Assembly: GCA_001603145.1 (NCBI GenBank)
Contig: LVBI01000018.1
Coordinates: 1 to 64,000 of the forward strand
Direction: 5' to 3'
DNA: 64,000 nt
Origin: Spirochaetales bacterium Spiro_07
Lineage (GTDB): Bacteria; Spirochaetota; Spirochaetia; Treponematales; Treponemataceae
This document shows positions 16,579-25,964 of the stretch, in pieces. Each line of letters opens with the position of its first letter. The first letter of the stretch is position 1. The notes below the pieces were generated by a model. The model was not told the origin of the DNA and searched no databases. It saw nothing but the letters and a program-made list of their open reading frames with translations. Both the position numbers and the translations under genes were made by a program.

Positions 16579-19500
16579 CTACACCTGCTCAACGGTGACG
16601 CGGTTCTTGCCGCTCTTTTTGGAAATGTACATACACTTGTCGGCGGTGTTGATGAGCTTTGAGATTTTGGTGTGCGCCATGTCTTCGGTTATGCAAACAC
16701 CGATGCTCAGCGTTATCTTTATTTCGCGGCCGTCGTGGGTAACGATGCTGTTCTCAATGGTTTGCCTTATCAGCTCGGCAAGCTGCACAGGGTCTGTGCC
16801 GTCATAGATGAATGCGTTGAACTCTTCGCCGCCCCAACGGCAATACAACGATGATTCGCCGAAAACAGCGATAAGTTTGGCCGCCACGTTTTTCAGCACA
16901 AGGTCGCCGGCAGCATGGCCGTAAACATCGTTGACCTGCTTGAAATAGTCCAAATCCATCATGATTACGGCAACTGTCTTCTTTTCAGGCTTCTTGTAAA
17001 GCTCGTCAAGCTTTTTATTGAAGCCATATCTGTTATAAATACCGGTCAGCTCATCATGTTCCGCCGCCCTGTTCGCAATGCGTAGTTCTTCCTGCTGTTT
17101 AAGCTCTGCCTTCTTAAGTTCGTCAATAATGCGCGTCAAAAGCAGCGCCTCAACAACGTTGCCGTCATCATCATGCTTATAAGGCACAATAAGGAAATTC
17201 TGCCAGCCGTTAGACTTTGAAAGCAAATCGTCAGACAAAACGCCCTGACGCTTAAGCCGGTCTGGCAGCGTGTCAATGTTGAGAAACTTCTGATGCTCGT
17301 GCAGCATCTCAATGTCCAAGTCTGTGTCGCACCAAGTATTCCAAACCTGGCGCAGCGGCTGAACAGTTGACGAAGATTCAACACCGGAATTAAGCATTTC
17401 AAGAGAGTTGTTCTTAAAATCCATAAGATACATCGAATAGAAAATGCGCTCAATGCTGCCCAAGAACGAAACACGCTCTTGAATTGCAACTTCTTTTTCA
17501 ATCTGATTGCGCTTTTCTTCGGTTACGTCTTGAACGCAAAGCGTTATTGACTTGATTTTGCCTGTTTCTGAACGGGCTGAAACGATTATAAAGCCGCGCA
17601 ACCACTTGCCGTGCGGTTCCTGATATTCGATTGAAACAACATTCCTGTCTTTCATGCGCTCGTCAAGCTTAGAAAAATCAAACCAGCTGCGGACTGTTTC
17701 CTGTGCAGGTTCATCAAGCGTTCTAATCCAAGCTTGCATCGTTTCTTCAAAATTTTCGCTTTGAAGCGACGCAAGGTAGTCTGAATTCTTAAAGACAGTG
17801 TACTTTTTCGTTTCAAGGTCAACGCTGCAACACTGAATATAAAGAGCCGAAAGCGAGCGCGTTATCTGATAGGCGTTTTCAAGCTTTATAAAATTGGCGC
17901 GCTCTTTCTGGCGCTGCTCGTCAAGGCTTTCCGTAAAGAATGTGAGCGACTTTATATGATTATCATGCGATTTTTCAGAAGCTATAAGCGTGCCCTTAAG
18001 ATGCCGCCCCGTTTCGTTGACAAATTCCACGCTCACAAAGTCTTTATCCTTTAAGCGCTCGTCTATCGTAGAAAAATCCATAAATTCGCGCATAATCTGG
18101 CGCGAATTGTCAGGCAGCTTGTCAATCCACCGGCTGACAACAAGGCCGATGTCTTCTGTGCCGTCAAGCAAATCAAGCGAATTGTCGTTTTTCAGCGTGA
18201 AACAGGCGTGCTGCTCAAAATCAAAATTGAAGCATGAATAATAAGCGTTTGTAAGCGATTTTGTAATTTTATAAGCCTGCGAAAGAGACTCTGCATGGCG
18301 CAGCTCTCGCCGCTTGATGTCGTCGATGCACCTTATAAGAAACAGCGCCTCTGTTACAAGCCCCGCTTCGTTGCGCACATAAGGCACAATAAGCACGTTG
18401 CCCCAGCCGTTCGTGATTGTAAGCACATCGTCAGATAAGCTGCCATGCTCGGTCAGCCGCTTCTGCATCGTGTTGAAATTCAAGAATTCCTTGTTTGTTT
18501 CATAAGATTCAGGCGTAAAGTCTTTTGCGCACCAAGATTCCCATACATGTTTCAGCGGAAGCTCCGGGTTGTTTACGCCGTTCTTGCCGTTGAGCACCGT
18601 GAATGTATCGTTCGTAAAATCGCCGCGGTACATCGAAAGATAGATGTCTGCAATGCTTTTAATAAACGCAAGCTGGTTTTCAAGATATTTCTGATTTTCA
18701 AGCTCTGAAAGCCGCTCGTTGTTTATGTCCTGCGACACAAAAGTAACAGAAGACACCTCGTTTCTAAAGTTTCTTGAACAGACAACAAGCTGACCTCTGT
18801 GCCAGTTGCCTTCAGCATCAAGATATTCAGCTGTGTCTATGTCTTTGAACTTCATGCGCTCGTTCAGCGTGGAAAAATCAAAGAACATTGCAAGCTTTTC
18901 GGCAGACTCTTTCGGAATGACCGCAAGCCGCCGCGCAACAAAGTTCTTTATGCCGGCACCTTCCGAAAGGCCGCTGTCAGTATAATCTTTGCGCATCGAA
19001 TATGTGTCATGCTCAATGTCAAACGAACAGACCTGCTTATAAGCGTTCATCAAAGACTTTGTAAGCTGATAAGACTTAGAAATCTGCGTCATCATTTCCC
19101 TTTCGGTTATGTCAAGCAAGCTTCTAAGCACCGTTTCTGAGCCGTCTGAATTTTCTATAAGCTGAAGTGTGCCGTAGCAATAAATTACGTCAGGCGAATT
19201 GTAATGGCGGATTCTGTATTTGCAGTCCTTAACTTCGCCGGGATTGAGCGTTTCGACAGCTTCTTTGATTATGTGCTTGTCTTCTTCTACCGTGGTGTTT
19301 GCAACGCCATACGGAAAATCATTCTGCATCTGCGCAACAGACTCGTAGCCGAGAATATCAAGCGCGGCTTTGTTTGCAAAAACAATTTCGTAAGTATCTT
19401 TTTTATATTGAAGAATTCCGCAAGAGATTGAAGAAAGCAGGTTGCGCATGTTTTTCTGGGCTTGCTCTTCAGCGGCAAGCTTCTGATATTTTATCAAAAG

Positions 19501-20277
19501 CTTTGCAGATTCAGACGTATCGTGAATGACAACGTTTGCAAGAATGTGGCCGTCGCTCAAGCGCCTCGAAAGCAGAATCATCTTTCGCCTGTACGAATCG
19601 TATGGCTTGATTTTGAAATCAATCTGAATGTTCTTTTCGCCGTTTTCAAAAGCTTTTTGAAGCCCCGCCGCAGACTGAAGCAAAAGCCCCTGCTTGACTT
19701 CATGCACTATGTCATATTTTACGTTCCATATCGTAAGATAATCATCATAGCACATCGGAAAACTAAGGTTCGCTGTAAGCGTATATTCAGGGGCATTAAA
19801 TATAGGCGCACGGTAAATCATGTTGTCAGTTATGTCAGCCTGATAGCTGCAAACTGCTTCAGAAAGCACCGCATCGCGGTATTGGTTACGCTCTTCTTCG
19901 ATTTCATATTTGATTGAAGAAATGTCTGTGCAAGAAACAAGAATAAAGTTCTGGCCGCCGCGGCTCAAAGGAGAAGCATTGACGAATACAGTCATGCCGT
20001 CTGGGCGGTGTATCTGGCTGAATTTGCGCTCGCCTGTCTGCAGAAGCTTTAAGACAGGACAATTCTGGCACGGTGAATCTTTATCCATAAAGACTTCATG
20101 GCAAGTCATGCCGACCGGCGAAGTATCCGGGTAATATTCGCGGACAGCTTTGTTTATATAAACGATTGTAAATGTCTCTGGATTAATAGCATAGATGAAT
20201 TCAGCCTGCAAATCAAAAGCGGCAAAATAACCGTCTGAAAAATTTTCATTTTGGCGTTTGTTCTTGCTGTTTCTCAT
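16579..20277 (-). CDS. Multi-PAS diguanylate cyclase
   Basis: 1232 residues from ATG 20277 (MRNSKNKRQNENFSDG). The open frame extends further, but the extra 80 codons run into the 3' end of the next gene and read poorly. N-terminal PAS-like domains (VYINKAVREYYPD, with CHEVFMDKDSPCQNCPV) lead into at least five repeated sensor modules of two kinds. Type A contains the pattern YQLTKSLMNAYKQ, YKITKSLTNAYYS or YQITRSLSALYIQ. Type B contains LSDDVLTITNGWGNVLIVPY or LSDDLLSKSNGWQNFLIVPY. The C-terminus is a GGDEF domain (DELTGIYNRYGF ... RWGGEEF) that should make c-di-GMP. No transmembrane helix is seen, so it is a cytoplasmic sensor. Confidence 0.88.
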   Translation of the reverse strand: MRNSKNKRQNENFSDGYFAAFDLQAEFIYAINPETFTIVYINKAVREYYPDTSPVGMTCHEVFMDKDSPCQNCPVLKLLQTGERKFSQIHRPDGMTVFVNASPLSRGGQNFILVSCTDISSIKYEIEEERNQYRDAVLSEAVCSYQADITDNMIYRAPIFNAPEYTLTANLSFPMCYDDYLTIWNVKYDIVHEVKQGLLLQSAAGLQKAFENGEKNIQIDFKIKPYDSYRRKMILLSRRLSDGHILANVVIHDTSESAKLLIKYQKLAAEEQAQKNMRNLLSSISCGILQYKKDTYEIVFANKAALDILGYESVAQMQNDFPYGVANTTVEEDKHIIKEAVETLNPGEVKDCKYRIRHYNSPDVIYCYGTLQLIENSDGSETVLRSLLDITEREMMTQISKSYQLTKSLMNAYKQVCSFDIEHDTYSMRKDYTDSGLSEGAGIKNFVARRLAVIPKESAEKLAMFFDFSTLNERMKFKDIDTAEYLDAEGNWHRGQLVVCSRNFRNEVSSVTFVSQDINNERLSELENQKYLENQLAFIKSIADIYLSMYRGDFTNDTFTVLNGKNGVNNPELPLKHVWESWCAKDFTPESYETNKEFLNFNTMQKRLTEHGSLSDDVLTITNGWGNVLIVPYVRNEAGLVTEALFLIRCIDDIKRRELRHAESLSQAYKITKSLTNAYYSCFNFDFEQHACFTLKNDNSLDLLDGTEDIGLVVSRWIDKLPDNSRQIMREFMDFSTIDERLKDKDFVSVEFVNETGRHLKGTLIASEKSHDNHIKSLTFFTESLDEQRQKERANFIKLENAYQITRSLSALYIQCCSVDLETKKYTVFKNSDYLASLQSENFEETMQAWIRTLDEPAQETVRSWFDFSKLDERMKDRNVVSIEYQEPHGKWLRGFIIVSARSETGKIKSITLCVQDVTEEKRNQIEKEVAIQERVSFLGSIERIFYSMYLMDFKNNSLEMLNSGVESSSTVQPLRQVWNTWCDTDLDIEMLHEHQKFLNIDTLPDRLKRQGVLSDDLLSKSNGWQNFLIVPYKHDDDGNVVEALLLTRIIDELKKAELKQQEELRIANRAAEHDELTGIYNRYGFNKKLDELYKKPEKKTVAVIMMDLDYFKQVNDVYGHAAGDLVLKNVAAKLIAVFGESSLYCRWGGEEFNAFIYDGTDPVQLAELIRQTIENSIVTHDGREIKITLSIGVCITEDMAHTKISKLINTADKCMYISKKSGKNRVTVEQV

Positions 20278-20381
20278 CAATAAACCAAACCTTATGCGAT
20301 TATGGTTTATTATAACCCCTTTATGCGAAAACTCAAAGTTTTTTGTGGCACAACGTCCTTGCTTGTCAGCAATTACGGGCA

Positions 20382-21506
20382 TTATTGCACCGGAGGTTCG
20401 GCACACCGCTGTTTTTTGGCGGCGCTTAAAGAGGCAGAAGCTTCGCTGAAAAAGTCGGGCACACACTTCATTTCGGGCATGTACTTTGCAAAGCCAATGC
20501 TGACAGAAACGTTCCAATCGCGGCCGTTCGCGCTGTTGCGGCGCGCCATGTTCCGCTTTATTCCTTCGTTTATAATCAGAATCTGCTCTTCTGTTGAAAT
20601 TTCGCCTGTAATAACGAACTCATCGCCGCCGTAGCGCGAAATCAAAAAATTTCTGGGCACTGTCTCTTTGAGCGTCTGCGTAACTTGAATCAGCGCCTCG
20701 TCGCCCTGGTTGTGGCCGTAAGTTTCGTTTATCTTTTTAAGACCGTCAATGTCCATAAGAATCATGTACAAAGATTCGGCGTGGTTGCTCATTTTGTTTG
20801 AAAGGTACTGAACAAGCTGAATCCTGTTGGTGATGCCGGTGAGCGGGTCTCGCGAAATCAGCTTTGACTGATGAAGCTGATAAAGCAGTACGGCGCAAAC
20901 AGCTGAACCCGCGCAGATGAGCGGAACAGGCACTTTGATAAGCACCTGAAGCAGCGCGCACAGCAAAGAAATTGCGGCGCAAACTGCAATCATTGAGTAT
21001 TCGTCTTTTTTTATGTAGCTGCACTTGTTGAGCGACTTTATGTGCGCGCGGAAGCCTGAAACACTTATGTAGCCGTAATCAATTACAAGCGGCAGCCACA
21101 GCACAGAACCGGGCATCAACAGGCTGCTGCCCCACGGCAAAAAAGCGGTGCAAAGCAGAAATAGTTCGCGCACGGCAAACGGCAGCATAGCCAGAATCAG
21201 CCGCTTCTTGCTCAAGATTTCCGCCGAGAACTGGTACTCTGCAAAAACAAACCAGCTGAACGCGCCCAAGCCTGTGCACAAGAAATAAAGCTGCTTTGCG
21301 GTCATAAGATAGCCATATTCCGCGCCGCACCGCACCGCAAGGTTGAACAGAAGCCCGAATACGAAAGATAAATCCATAAACGCAAAGCAAATAATGAAAA
21401 GCCTCATGCTTATAGATTTGTCTATATCTTTTATGGCAAAGACAATTTCAAGAGTTACAATGATTATGCAGATTAAATAAACTTCAGCGAATAAGATGCT
21501 TTCCAT
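20382..21506 (-). CDS. Membrane diguanylate cyclase (GGDEF)
   Basis: 374 residues. Seven or so hydrophobic helices in the first 210 residues form a membrane sensor of unknown type. A GGDEF domain follows (DPLTGITNRIQLVQYL ... ISRYGGDEFVI, about 220-365) with the intact catalytic loop, so it should make c-di-GMP from two GTP. It lies just upstream of and in the same direction as the large multi-PAS cyclase, 104 bases apart, suggesting linked signalling. A TAGAAT box ends 5 bases before ATG and no ribosome site is visible, so it may be leaderless. Confidence 0.88.
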   Translation of the reverse strand: MESILFAEVYLICIIIVTLEIVFAIKDIDKSISMRLFIICFAFMDLSFVFGLLFNLAVRCGAEYGYLMTAKQLYFLCTGLGAFSWFVFAEYQFSAEILSKKRLILAMLPFAVRELFLLCTAFLPWGSSLLMPGSVLWLPLVIDYGYISVSGFRAHIKSLNKCSYIKKDEYSMIAVCAAISLLCALLQVLIKVPVPLICAGSAVCAVLLYQLHQSKLISRDPLTGITNRIQLVQYLSNKMSNHAESLYMILMDIDGLKKINETYGHNQGDEALIQVTQTLKETVPRNFLISRYGGDEFVITGEISTEEQILIINEGIKRNMARRNSANGRDWNVSVSIGFAKYMPEMKCVPDFFSEASASLSAAKKQRCAEPPVQ

Positions 21507-21540
21507 AGCTTATTCTACAACAGATTTAGCAAATCTGCAT

Positions 21541-21760
21541 CTTTTCGCATCAGCATAATCTACAGATAGAGTTCAATCGGCGAAAAGCGCCGCTTTTGCG
21601 GAGCAAAACCGGCAGCATGTGCACATCGCCGCGCCCTTCGCATTTGTACATTCTCTCCAAACAATCACCCATTGTGCATCCGTTACAAGTTTTGCAGAGC
21701 AAAACTTGCAGCGGTGCGCTTGATTAAGTCCTTACTTTGAATTAAGCTTATGCGCACCCG
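21541..21760. repeat. Modular palindromic repeats
   Basis: From left to right: long-loop hairpin CTTTTCGC/GCGAAAAG (21541-21587) with the conserved inner AATCTACAGATA stretch; a short hairpin GCTTTTGC/GCAAAACC; the linker CATTGTGCATCCGTTACAAG; a perfect short hairpin CAAGTTTTGC/GCAAAACTTG (21686-21708); and a second long-loop hairpin GGTGCGC/GCGCACC (21713-21758) with an inner GATTAAG/ATTAAGCTT motif. No gene is present. Confidence 0.8.
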
Positions 21761-21841
21761 GCAATCTTTGCGCGTTTATACTTTCAAGTGCAGAACGGCA
21801 AAAATGTGGACGCCCGCTACTTGAGGTGCAGTGAAGAAAAG

Positions 21842-22729
21842 ATGAAGAGAAAGTTAATTATTGCATTTTTACTTACAAACATAGGCTTGCTATTTGCTCA
21901 AAATCAAAATGGAAAAATTGTATTCAAGAATGAACTCGCACAAATAATACAAACAAATGATTCTATAAAAATTTCTAATAATTGTTTTGATGATAAATCA
22001 CGTCGTCTTATAAAAAAAGAAATAGAACTAAACATTGAAAATATAAAACAGGATGAGAATAAATATCAATATTTTGATGTTTCTGGTGACAAATTATATC
22101 TTCTGCGAAGCAATAATATTTGTTGGACTTATTCAGAAAATAATAAAAATCCATTTTCTATTATGCAAATAACCAGAGTGTCTGATTTTAAAAATATTCT
22201 AGAAAAATACAAAAAAAATAATTCTGAAAGAGAATGGGAATATGAATATATTACAAATTTCAAAATTAAAGAAATAAAAGCTTCTTCATATTATGTAGAA
22301 AATAATACAACCGAATATGTAAGTTCATATCTTCAATATTTGAAAAAAGAAGATTATGAAAATTTTTATTTGTATAGCAAATCTCCCTGGGTGCCTGGCA
22401 AAAAAAGAAATTCATCAGGTATAGGAGAATATCTAGAAATAACATTTAATGAACCTTCTGATAATCTTGTAGTTTTGAATGGATATGTAGATTTAGAAAA
22501 ACGGCATTTATATAAATTTAATAATCGTGTAAAAACAGCAGTAATAACGTCACTGGATAAAGAGCATCCTTTTGAATTCGAATATGATTTTGAAGATTAT
22601 GTTCATTTTTCAGAAATAAACTTTCCAAAAGCTGTAAATAAAGTGCGTTTTACAATAAAAGAAGTTTATAAAGGTGAAAAGTGGAATGATACTTGTATAC
22701 AGGCAGTAATTACGAATAGAACTGAATAG
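21842..22729 (+). CDS. Exported protein with NADase-type glycan-binding domain
   Basis: 295 residues from MKRKLIIAFLLTNIGLLFAQ, a clear signal peptide. An in-frame start 54 bases upstream would bury it behind a polar stretch. The last 110 residues (GIGEYLEITFNEPSDNLVVLNGYVD ... YKFNNRVKTAVI ... VYKGEKWNDTCIQAV) fit the NADase-type glycan-binding domain common in spirochaete exported proteins: a beta-sandwich with an N-x-RVK motif and a final VYxGxKxxDTC. The middle is Lys/Asn-rich with no enzyme motif. It is much more A+T rich than its neighbours and sits against palindromic repeats, so horizontal origin is likely. Probably periplasmic or surface; ligand unknown. Confidence 0.75.
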   Translation: MKRKLIIAFLLTNIGLLFAQNQNGKIVFKNELAQIIQTNDSIKISNNCFDDKSRRLIKKEIELNIENIKQDENKYQYFDVSGDKLYLLRSNNICWTYSENNKNPFSIMQITRVSDFKNILEKYKKNNSEREWEYEYITNFKIKEIKASSYYVENNTTEYVSSYLQYLKKEDYENFYLYSKSPWVPGKKRNSSGIGEYLEITFNEPSDNLVVLNGYVDLEKRHLYKFNNRVKTAVITSLDKEHPFEFEYDFEDYVHFSEINFPKAVNKVRFTIKEVYKGEKWNDTCIQAVITNRTE

Positions 22730-22899
22730 AAAGAAATAGCAGCACATAACAAAGATTCTTAGCCGCCGCAAAATGCGGAAGCCTGCCCAGACGAAAAAAC
22801 AGCAAACCACAAAATGCGGAAACCCGCCCGGCAATGACATGTTTAACGAACTTTCCCGCGAAGCACAACCTTAAACGTAGATAAATCTGGGGTTTTTAG

Positions 22900-23009
22900 G
22901 GGCAAATTTTTTAACGTTAAAAAATTTGCCCTAAACGTTGCTGGGAAAAAGAGGGGTTTTAGGGGAGAAAAGAACCCGCTTGCGAGTAGAGGTTCTTGTC
23001 TCCCCTAAA
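22900..23009. repeat. Two large palindromes downstream of thiD
   Basis: A perfect 32-base palindrome centred on AACGTT (22900-22931, arms GGGCAAATTTTTT) is followed by a 19-pair hairpin (TTTAGGGGAGAAAAGAACC at 22958-22976 against 22991-23009, one mismatch). The second lies 4 bases beyond the thiD stop, and on the minus strand TCTTTTTCC follows after some bases, so it probably also ends thiD transcription. The remainder of 22730-22899 holds no gene, only two copies of an AAAATGCGGAA motif. Confidence 0.6.
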
Positions 23010-23013
23010 TCTC

Positions 23014-23796
23014 TTAGATCATAAAATTATGCTTCATCGGGCCTGAGCCTTTGCCGAGATTCAGCATGGCGGCTAAGGCTTCTGAAATATAGTCTTTGGC
23101 GTTTTTCACGCTCTGTTCAAGGTTGCAGCCCTTCGCAAGGTTTGCGGCGATTGCGCTTGAAAGAGTGCAGCCTGTGCCGTGCGTGTTCGGGTTGTCAATT
23201 CTCTTACCGTTGAACCACTTCGATTTTCCGCTTTTCTCAAAAAGAAAGTCGTTCGCATCGTTCATGTTGTGGCCGCCCTTCAAAAGCACGCTGCAACCAT
23301 AATTTTCGGCAATCAGCTTTGCGGCGTTTTCCATGTCTTCAGGCGTTTCAATCTTCATGCCGGCAAGAATTTCAGCTTCCGGAATATTCGGCGTTACAAC
23401 GGCAGCAAGCGGCAGCAACTTTTCTTTGAGCGTCTCAACTGCTTCATCAGAGATGAGCTTCGCGCCGCTTGTTGCAACCATAACCGGGTCAACCACGATG
23501 TTTTCAGCCTTATAATGCACAAGCCGCTCAGCGATGGCGTTTATCAAATTAATAGAAGAAACCATGCCGATTTTTACAGCGTCAGGGCGGATGTCGTCAA
23601 ACACGCTTGAAATCTGCATCGCAAGAAATTCCGGCGTAACCTCAAAAATGCCTTGCACGCCGGTCGTGTTCTGCGCCGTCAACGCGGTAATTGCGCTCAT
23701 GGCGTAAACACCGTTGCAGGTCATCGTCTTTATATCAGCCTGAATTCCGGCCCCGCCAGAAGAATCGCTTCCGGCAATAGTCAATGCTGTTTTCAT
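23014..23796 (-). CDS. thiD: Hydroxymethylpyrimidine (phosphate) kinase
   Basis: 260 residues of the ribokinase fold. Phosphorylates 4-amino-5-hydroxymethyl-2-methylpyrimidine twice to the diphosphate used in thiamine assembly. Seen: ALTIAGSDSSGGAGIQADIKT at the start, GVYAMSAITALTAQNT, DPVMVATSGAKL, VLLKGGH and the catalytic NTHGTGCTLSSAIA near residue 205. GAGGTG precedes ATG by 7 bases. It is last in the TPP-riboswitch operon behind cytX and a HAD phosphatase, 3 bases from the latter, which supports a salvage route from imported pyrimidine. Confidence 0.95.
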   Translation of the reverse strand: MKTALTIAGSDSSGGAGIQADIKTMTCNGVYAMSAITALTAQNTTGVQGIFEVTPEFLAMQISSVFDDIRPDAVKIGMVSSINLINAIAERLVHYKAENIVVDPVMVATSGAKLISDEAVETLKEKLLPLAAVVTPNIPEAEILAGMKIETPEDMENAAKLIAENYGCSVLLKGGHNMNDANDFLFEKSGKSKWFNGKRIDNPNTHGTGCTLSSAIAANLAKGCNLEQSVKNAKDYISEALAAMLNLGKGSGPMKHNFMI

Positions 23797-23799
23797 TTT

Positions 23800-24444
23800 T
23801 CACACCTCATTAAGTTGAAAGTCAATTATATTGCTCACATAGCAGTCTGCGGCAGCTTTTATTGCCGCCACGTCGGGCTGATAGCTGTCTGCAACGGCGC
23901 AGACATGAAAACCCGCGTTTTTCGCCGTTTTTATGGCAAAAAGCGAATCTTCAAAAACCCAGACTTCGTCTTTCGGAAGATTCAGCTTTACAAGAGCCTT
24001 TTCGTAAACTTCGGCGCTTTCGTCTTTGCCCTGCACGCAGTCGTTGCAAGACTCAAAGCAGACAAACTCAAAATTGCAGAGCCGCTTGAGTGCAGCTTCT
24101 GCAATGTGCGCCGGCGAAGAAGTTGCAACCGCCGCCTTTATGTGATGTTTCTCAAGCAGATTTAAAAATTCCGCTACGGAATTTTTAAGCTGCACCTCTT
24201 CTTTATAGAACTTCTCGATTGTGCGGTCAATTCCTTCAAGCACCTGCTCTATTGTAAGCGCAAGCTGAAATTTTTCAATAAAAAAAGCGGCGCTTTCCCT
24301 TAGCGAAAAAGTCTCAATCTGCTTGAACAAATCTTTGTCAGCCTTTATGCCGAGGCTTGCAAGATACTTTTCGGGCACAGTCTGCCAAAAGCCAAGCGAA
24401 TCAAGCAGCGTGCCGTCCATGTCGAAAATTATGCCAGAAATCAT
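23800..24444 (-). CDS. HAD-superfamily phosphatase in the thiamine salvage operon
   Basis: 214 residues with all HAD motifs: I DMDGTLLDS, II ATSSPAH, III the lysine in VQGKDESAEVY, IV VFEDSLFAI. The helical cap follows motif I, as in the beta-phosphoglucomutase-like subgroup. It lies between cytX and thiD under a TPP riboswitch, so the likely substrate is a thiamine-related phosphate, for example HMP-P or thiamine monophosphate. That is inference from position only; sugar phosphates remain possible. The ribosome site is weak (TGGAA). Confidence 0.85.
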   Translation of the reverse strand: MISGIIFDMDGTLLDSLGFWQTVPEKYLASLGIKADKDLFKQIETFSLRESAAFFIEKFQLALTIEQVLEGIDRTIEKFYKEEVQLKNSVAEFLNLLEKHHIKAAVATSSPAHIAEAALKRLCNFEFVCFESCNDCVQGKDESAEVYEKALVKLNLPKDEVWVFEDSLFAIKTAKNAGFHVCAVADSYQPDVAAIKAAADCYVSNIIDFQLNEV

Positions 24445-24520
24445 CAGAACAGTTCCATCAAAGCTTTTTTATGTTTTCATTCACCATGTTCAAAAGGCTG
24501 ATTTTGTCGCTCATGGTTTT

Positions 24521-25753
24521 CTACTTTTTCAAAAGCTTCTTTGCCGCAATGTTTGCAAGCGCGGTAACAGTGCAGACAATCAGCATTACAAGGAATGTTG
24601 AGCCGAGCACAAAGTCAAACGACATCAAGAAGCGGTAAAGGACGAAGCCCAAAACCCAGATAATCAGATTGAGAATGTTGAAATTCTTGTCTGACGAATC
24701 GTTCTTTATGATGAAATAATCTGCAATCTGAATCGAAATCATCGGCGCAAAAACAGAACCGATGAAATAAAGGAAATTCTCGAAAGATGCAGTCTCAATC
24801 GATTTTTGAGAAATGACGATGACGATTGCCACGCCGACTGCGCAGACGATATAAGCTGCAATTTTTTCGTTTATTTTCTTTGAAATGCTCTTTGAACTGA
24901 TTCCGGCTGAATAAACGTCGAGAAATGTCGTCGTAACGGTTGAAAAGATTACGATGACAAGGGCCGCAATGCCGAGACCGGCTTTTACCATAATCTGAAC
25001 AACGTCGCTTTCGCCTGTCAAAATTGATGCGCCCATTCCGATAAAATACATCCAGCAGCTAACGAGGAAATAAACGCCTGAACTTGCGGCCGAAGTAAGT
25101 ACCGGCTTTTTTGCGGTGCGCGTATAGTCTGAAACAAGCGGCAGCCAAGAAAGCGGCATCGCTACAGAAAGCTCAACAGCCGCACCAAAGCTAAGCGCAT
25201 CGGCGGCTTCTGCAAGCCCTACAACTTCAGCATGGTTCTTGAAAATTGTTACGCACAAAATAATGGTAAGCACAAACAAAAGTACAAACGCCGCCGTGTT
25301 AAGGCTGTCGAATTTGCGTATGTCTACGGCAATCCAGATGATAATCAGCAGCCCGATGAGAAGCGGCCAAATAAATGAGGCACCGAAATCAAACACAAAA
25401 GCACAGCTTGAAGAGCCGGTCAAAATCATTACGGCCGTCCAACCAGCAAGCTGAACTACATTCAGCACGACGAAAAGCAGCGCGCCTTTATTGCCGAAGC
25501 TCATCTTTACAGTTTCCATTGCGCTTTTGCCGGTCTTAGCACCGATAAGCCCTGCCATAAAGAAAAGCACGCCGCCGATTAAGTGGCCAAGCAGAATTGC
25601 TGCAAGGCCTTTTGCAAATCCGAGCGGTGCAAAATAAGTGCCGGTCAAAATTTCAGCCATTGAAACGCCTGCACAGAACCAAATCATGGCGTTGCGCCGC
25701 ACTTCTTTGTCTTTGATGCCGGCTTCGCCAGCTGTTACGTTTTGGTTTTCCAT
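24521..25753 (-). CDS. cytX: Hydroxymethylpyrimidine transporter of the NCS1 family
   Basis: 410 residues with twelve hydrophobic helices, NCS1 cytosine/purine/hydantoin symporter type (AEILTGTYFAPLGFAKGL, PLSWLPLVSDYTRTAKKP). Control by a TPP riboswitch directly upstream identifies it as the CytX branch, which imports the pyrimidine half of thiamine. I choose ATG 25753 (MENQNVTAGEAG) because GGAG lies 6 bases before it. A TTG four codons upstream is possible but lacks its own site. First gene of cytX-HAD-thiD. Confidence 0.93.
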   Translation of the reverse strand: MENQNVTAGEAGIKDKEVRRNAMIWFCAGVSMAEILTGTYFAPLGFAKGLAAILLGHLIGGVLFFMAGLIGAKTGKSAMETVKMSFGNKGALLFVVLNVVQLAGWTAVMILTGSSSCAFVFDFGASFIWPLLIGLLIIIWIAVDIRKFDSLNTAAFVLLFVLTIILCVTIFKNHAEVVGLAEAADALSFGAAVELSVAMPLSWLPLVSDYTRTAKKPVLTSAASSGVYFLVSCWMYFIGMGASILTGESDVVQIMVKAGLGIAALVIVIFSTVTTTFLDVYSAGISSKSISKKINEKIAAYIVCAVGVAIVIVISQKSIETASFENFLYFIGSVFAPMISIQIADYFIIKNDSSDKNFNILNLIIWVLGFVLYRFLMSFDFVLGSTFLVMLIVCTVTALANIAAKKLLKK

Positions 25754-25770
25754 ATTGTTCTCCAATGCAT

Positions 25771-25803
25771 AAAAAAAGGAATTGCCTGAACAGACAATTC
25801 CTT
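25771..25803 (-). terminator. Expression-platform terminator of the TPP riboswitch
   Basis: On the minus strand AAGGAATTGTCTG pairs with CAGGCAATTCCTT and runs into T7. It lies between the riboswitch aptamer and the cytX ribosome site, so TPP binding should favour premature termination. Confidence 0.85.
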
Positions 25804-25807
25804 GAAA

Positions 25808-25912
25808 AAAGCTTAATCAAACTTCCTACGACGGCATTATCCGTATCAGGTTAAAGGGTCAAAGTTCAATTACTTTATCTCAGCCCGAAACACGAGCACC
25901 CCTGTTATGCAA
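25808..25912 (-). promoter_or_regulatory. TPP (THI-box) riboswitch
   Basis: The minus strand shows the conserved thi-box parts in order: GGGGTGCTCG, CGGGCTGAGA, then TGACCCTTTAACCTGAT followed by ACGGATAATGCCGTCGTAGGAA. These are the pyrimidine-sensing CUGAGA bulge and the pyrophosphate-sensing helix. It controls cytX-HAD-thiD through the terminator that follows. A possible promoter (TTGTCA, 17 bases, TAAAGT) lies upstream around 25917-25945. Confidence 0.95.
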
Positions 25913-25964
25913 GCACTTTAACAATTATTGGCGCTTTTGACAAGCCCCGCGTGTTTTGCCTCCC

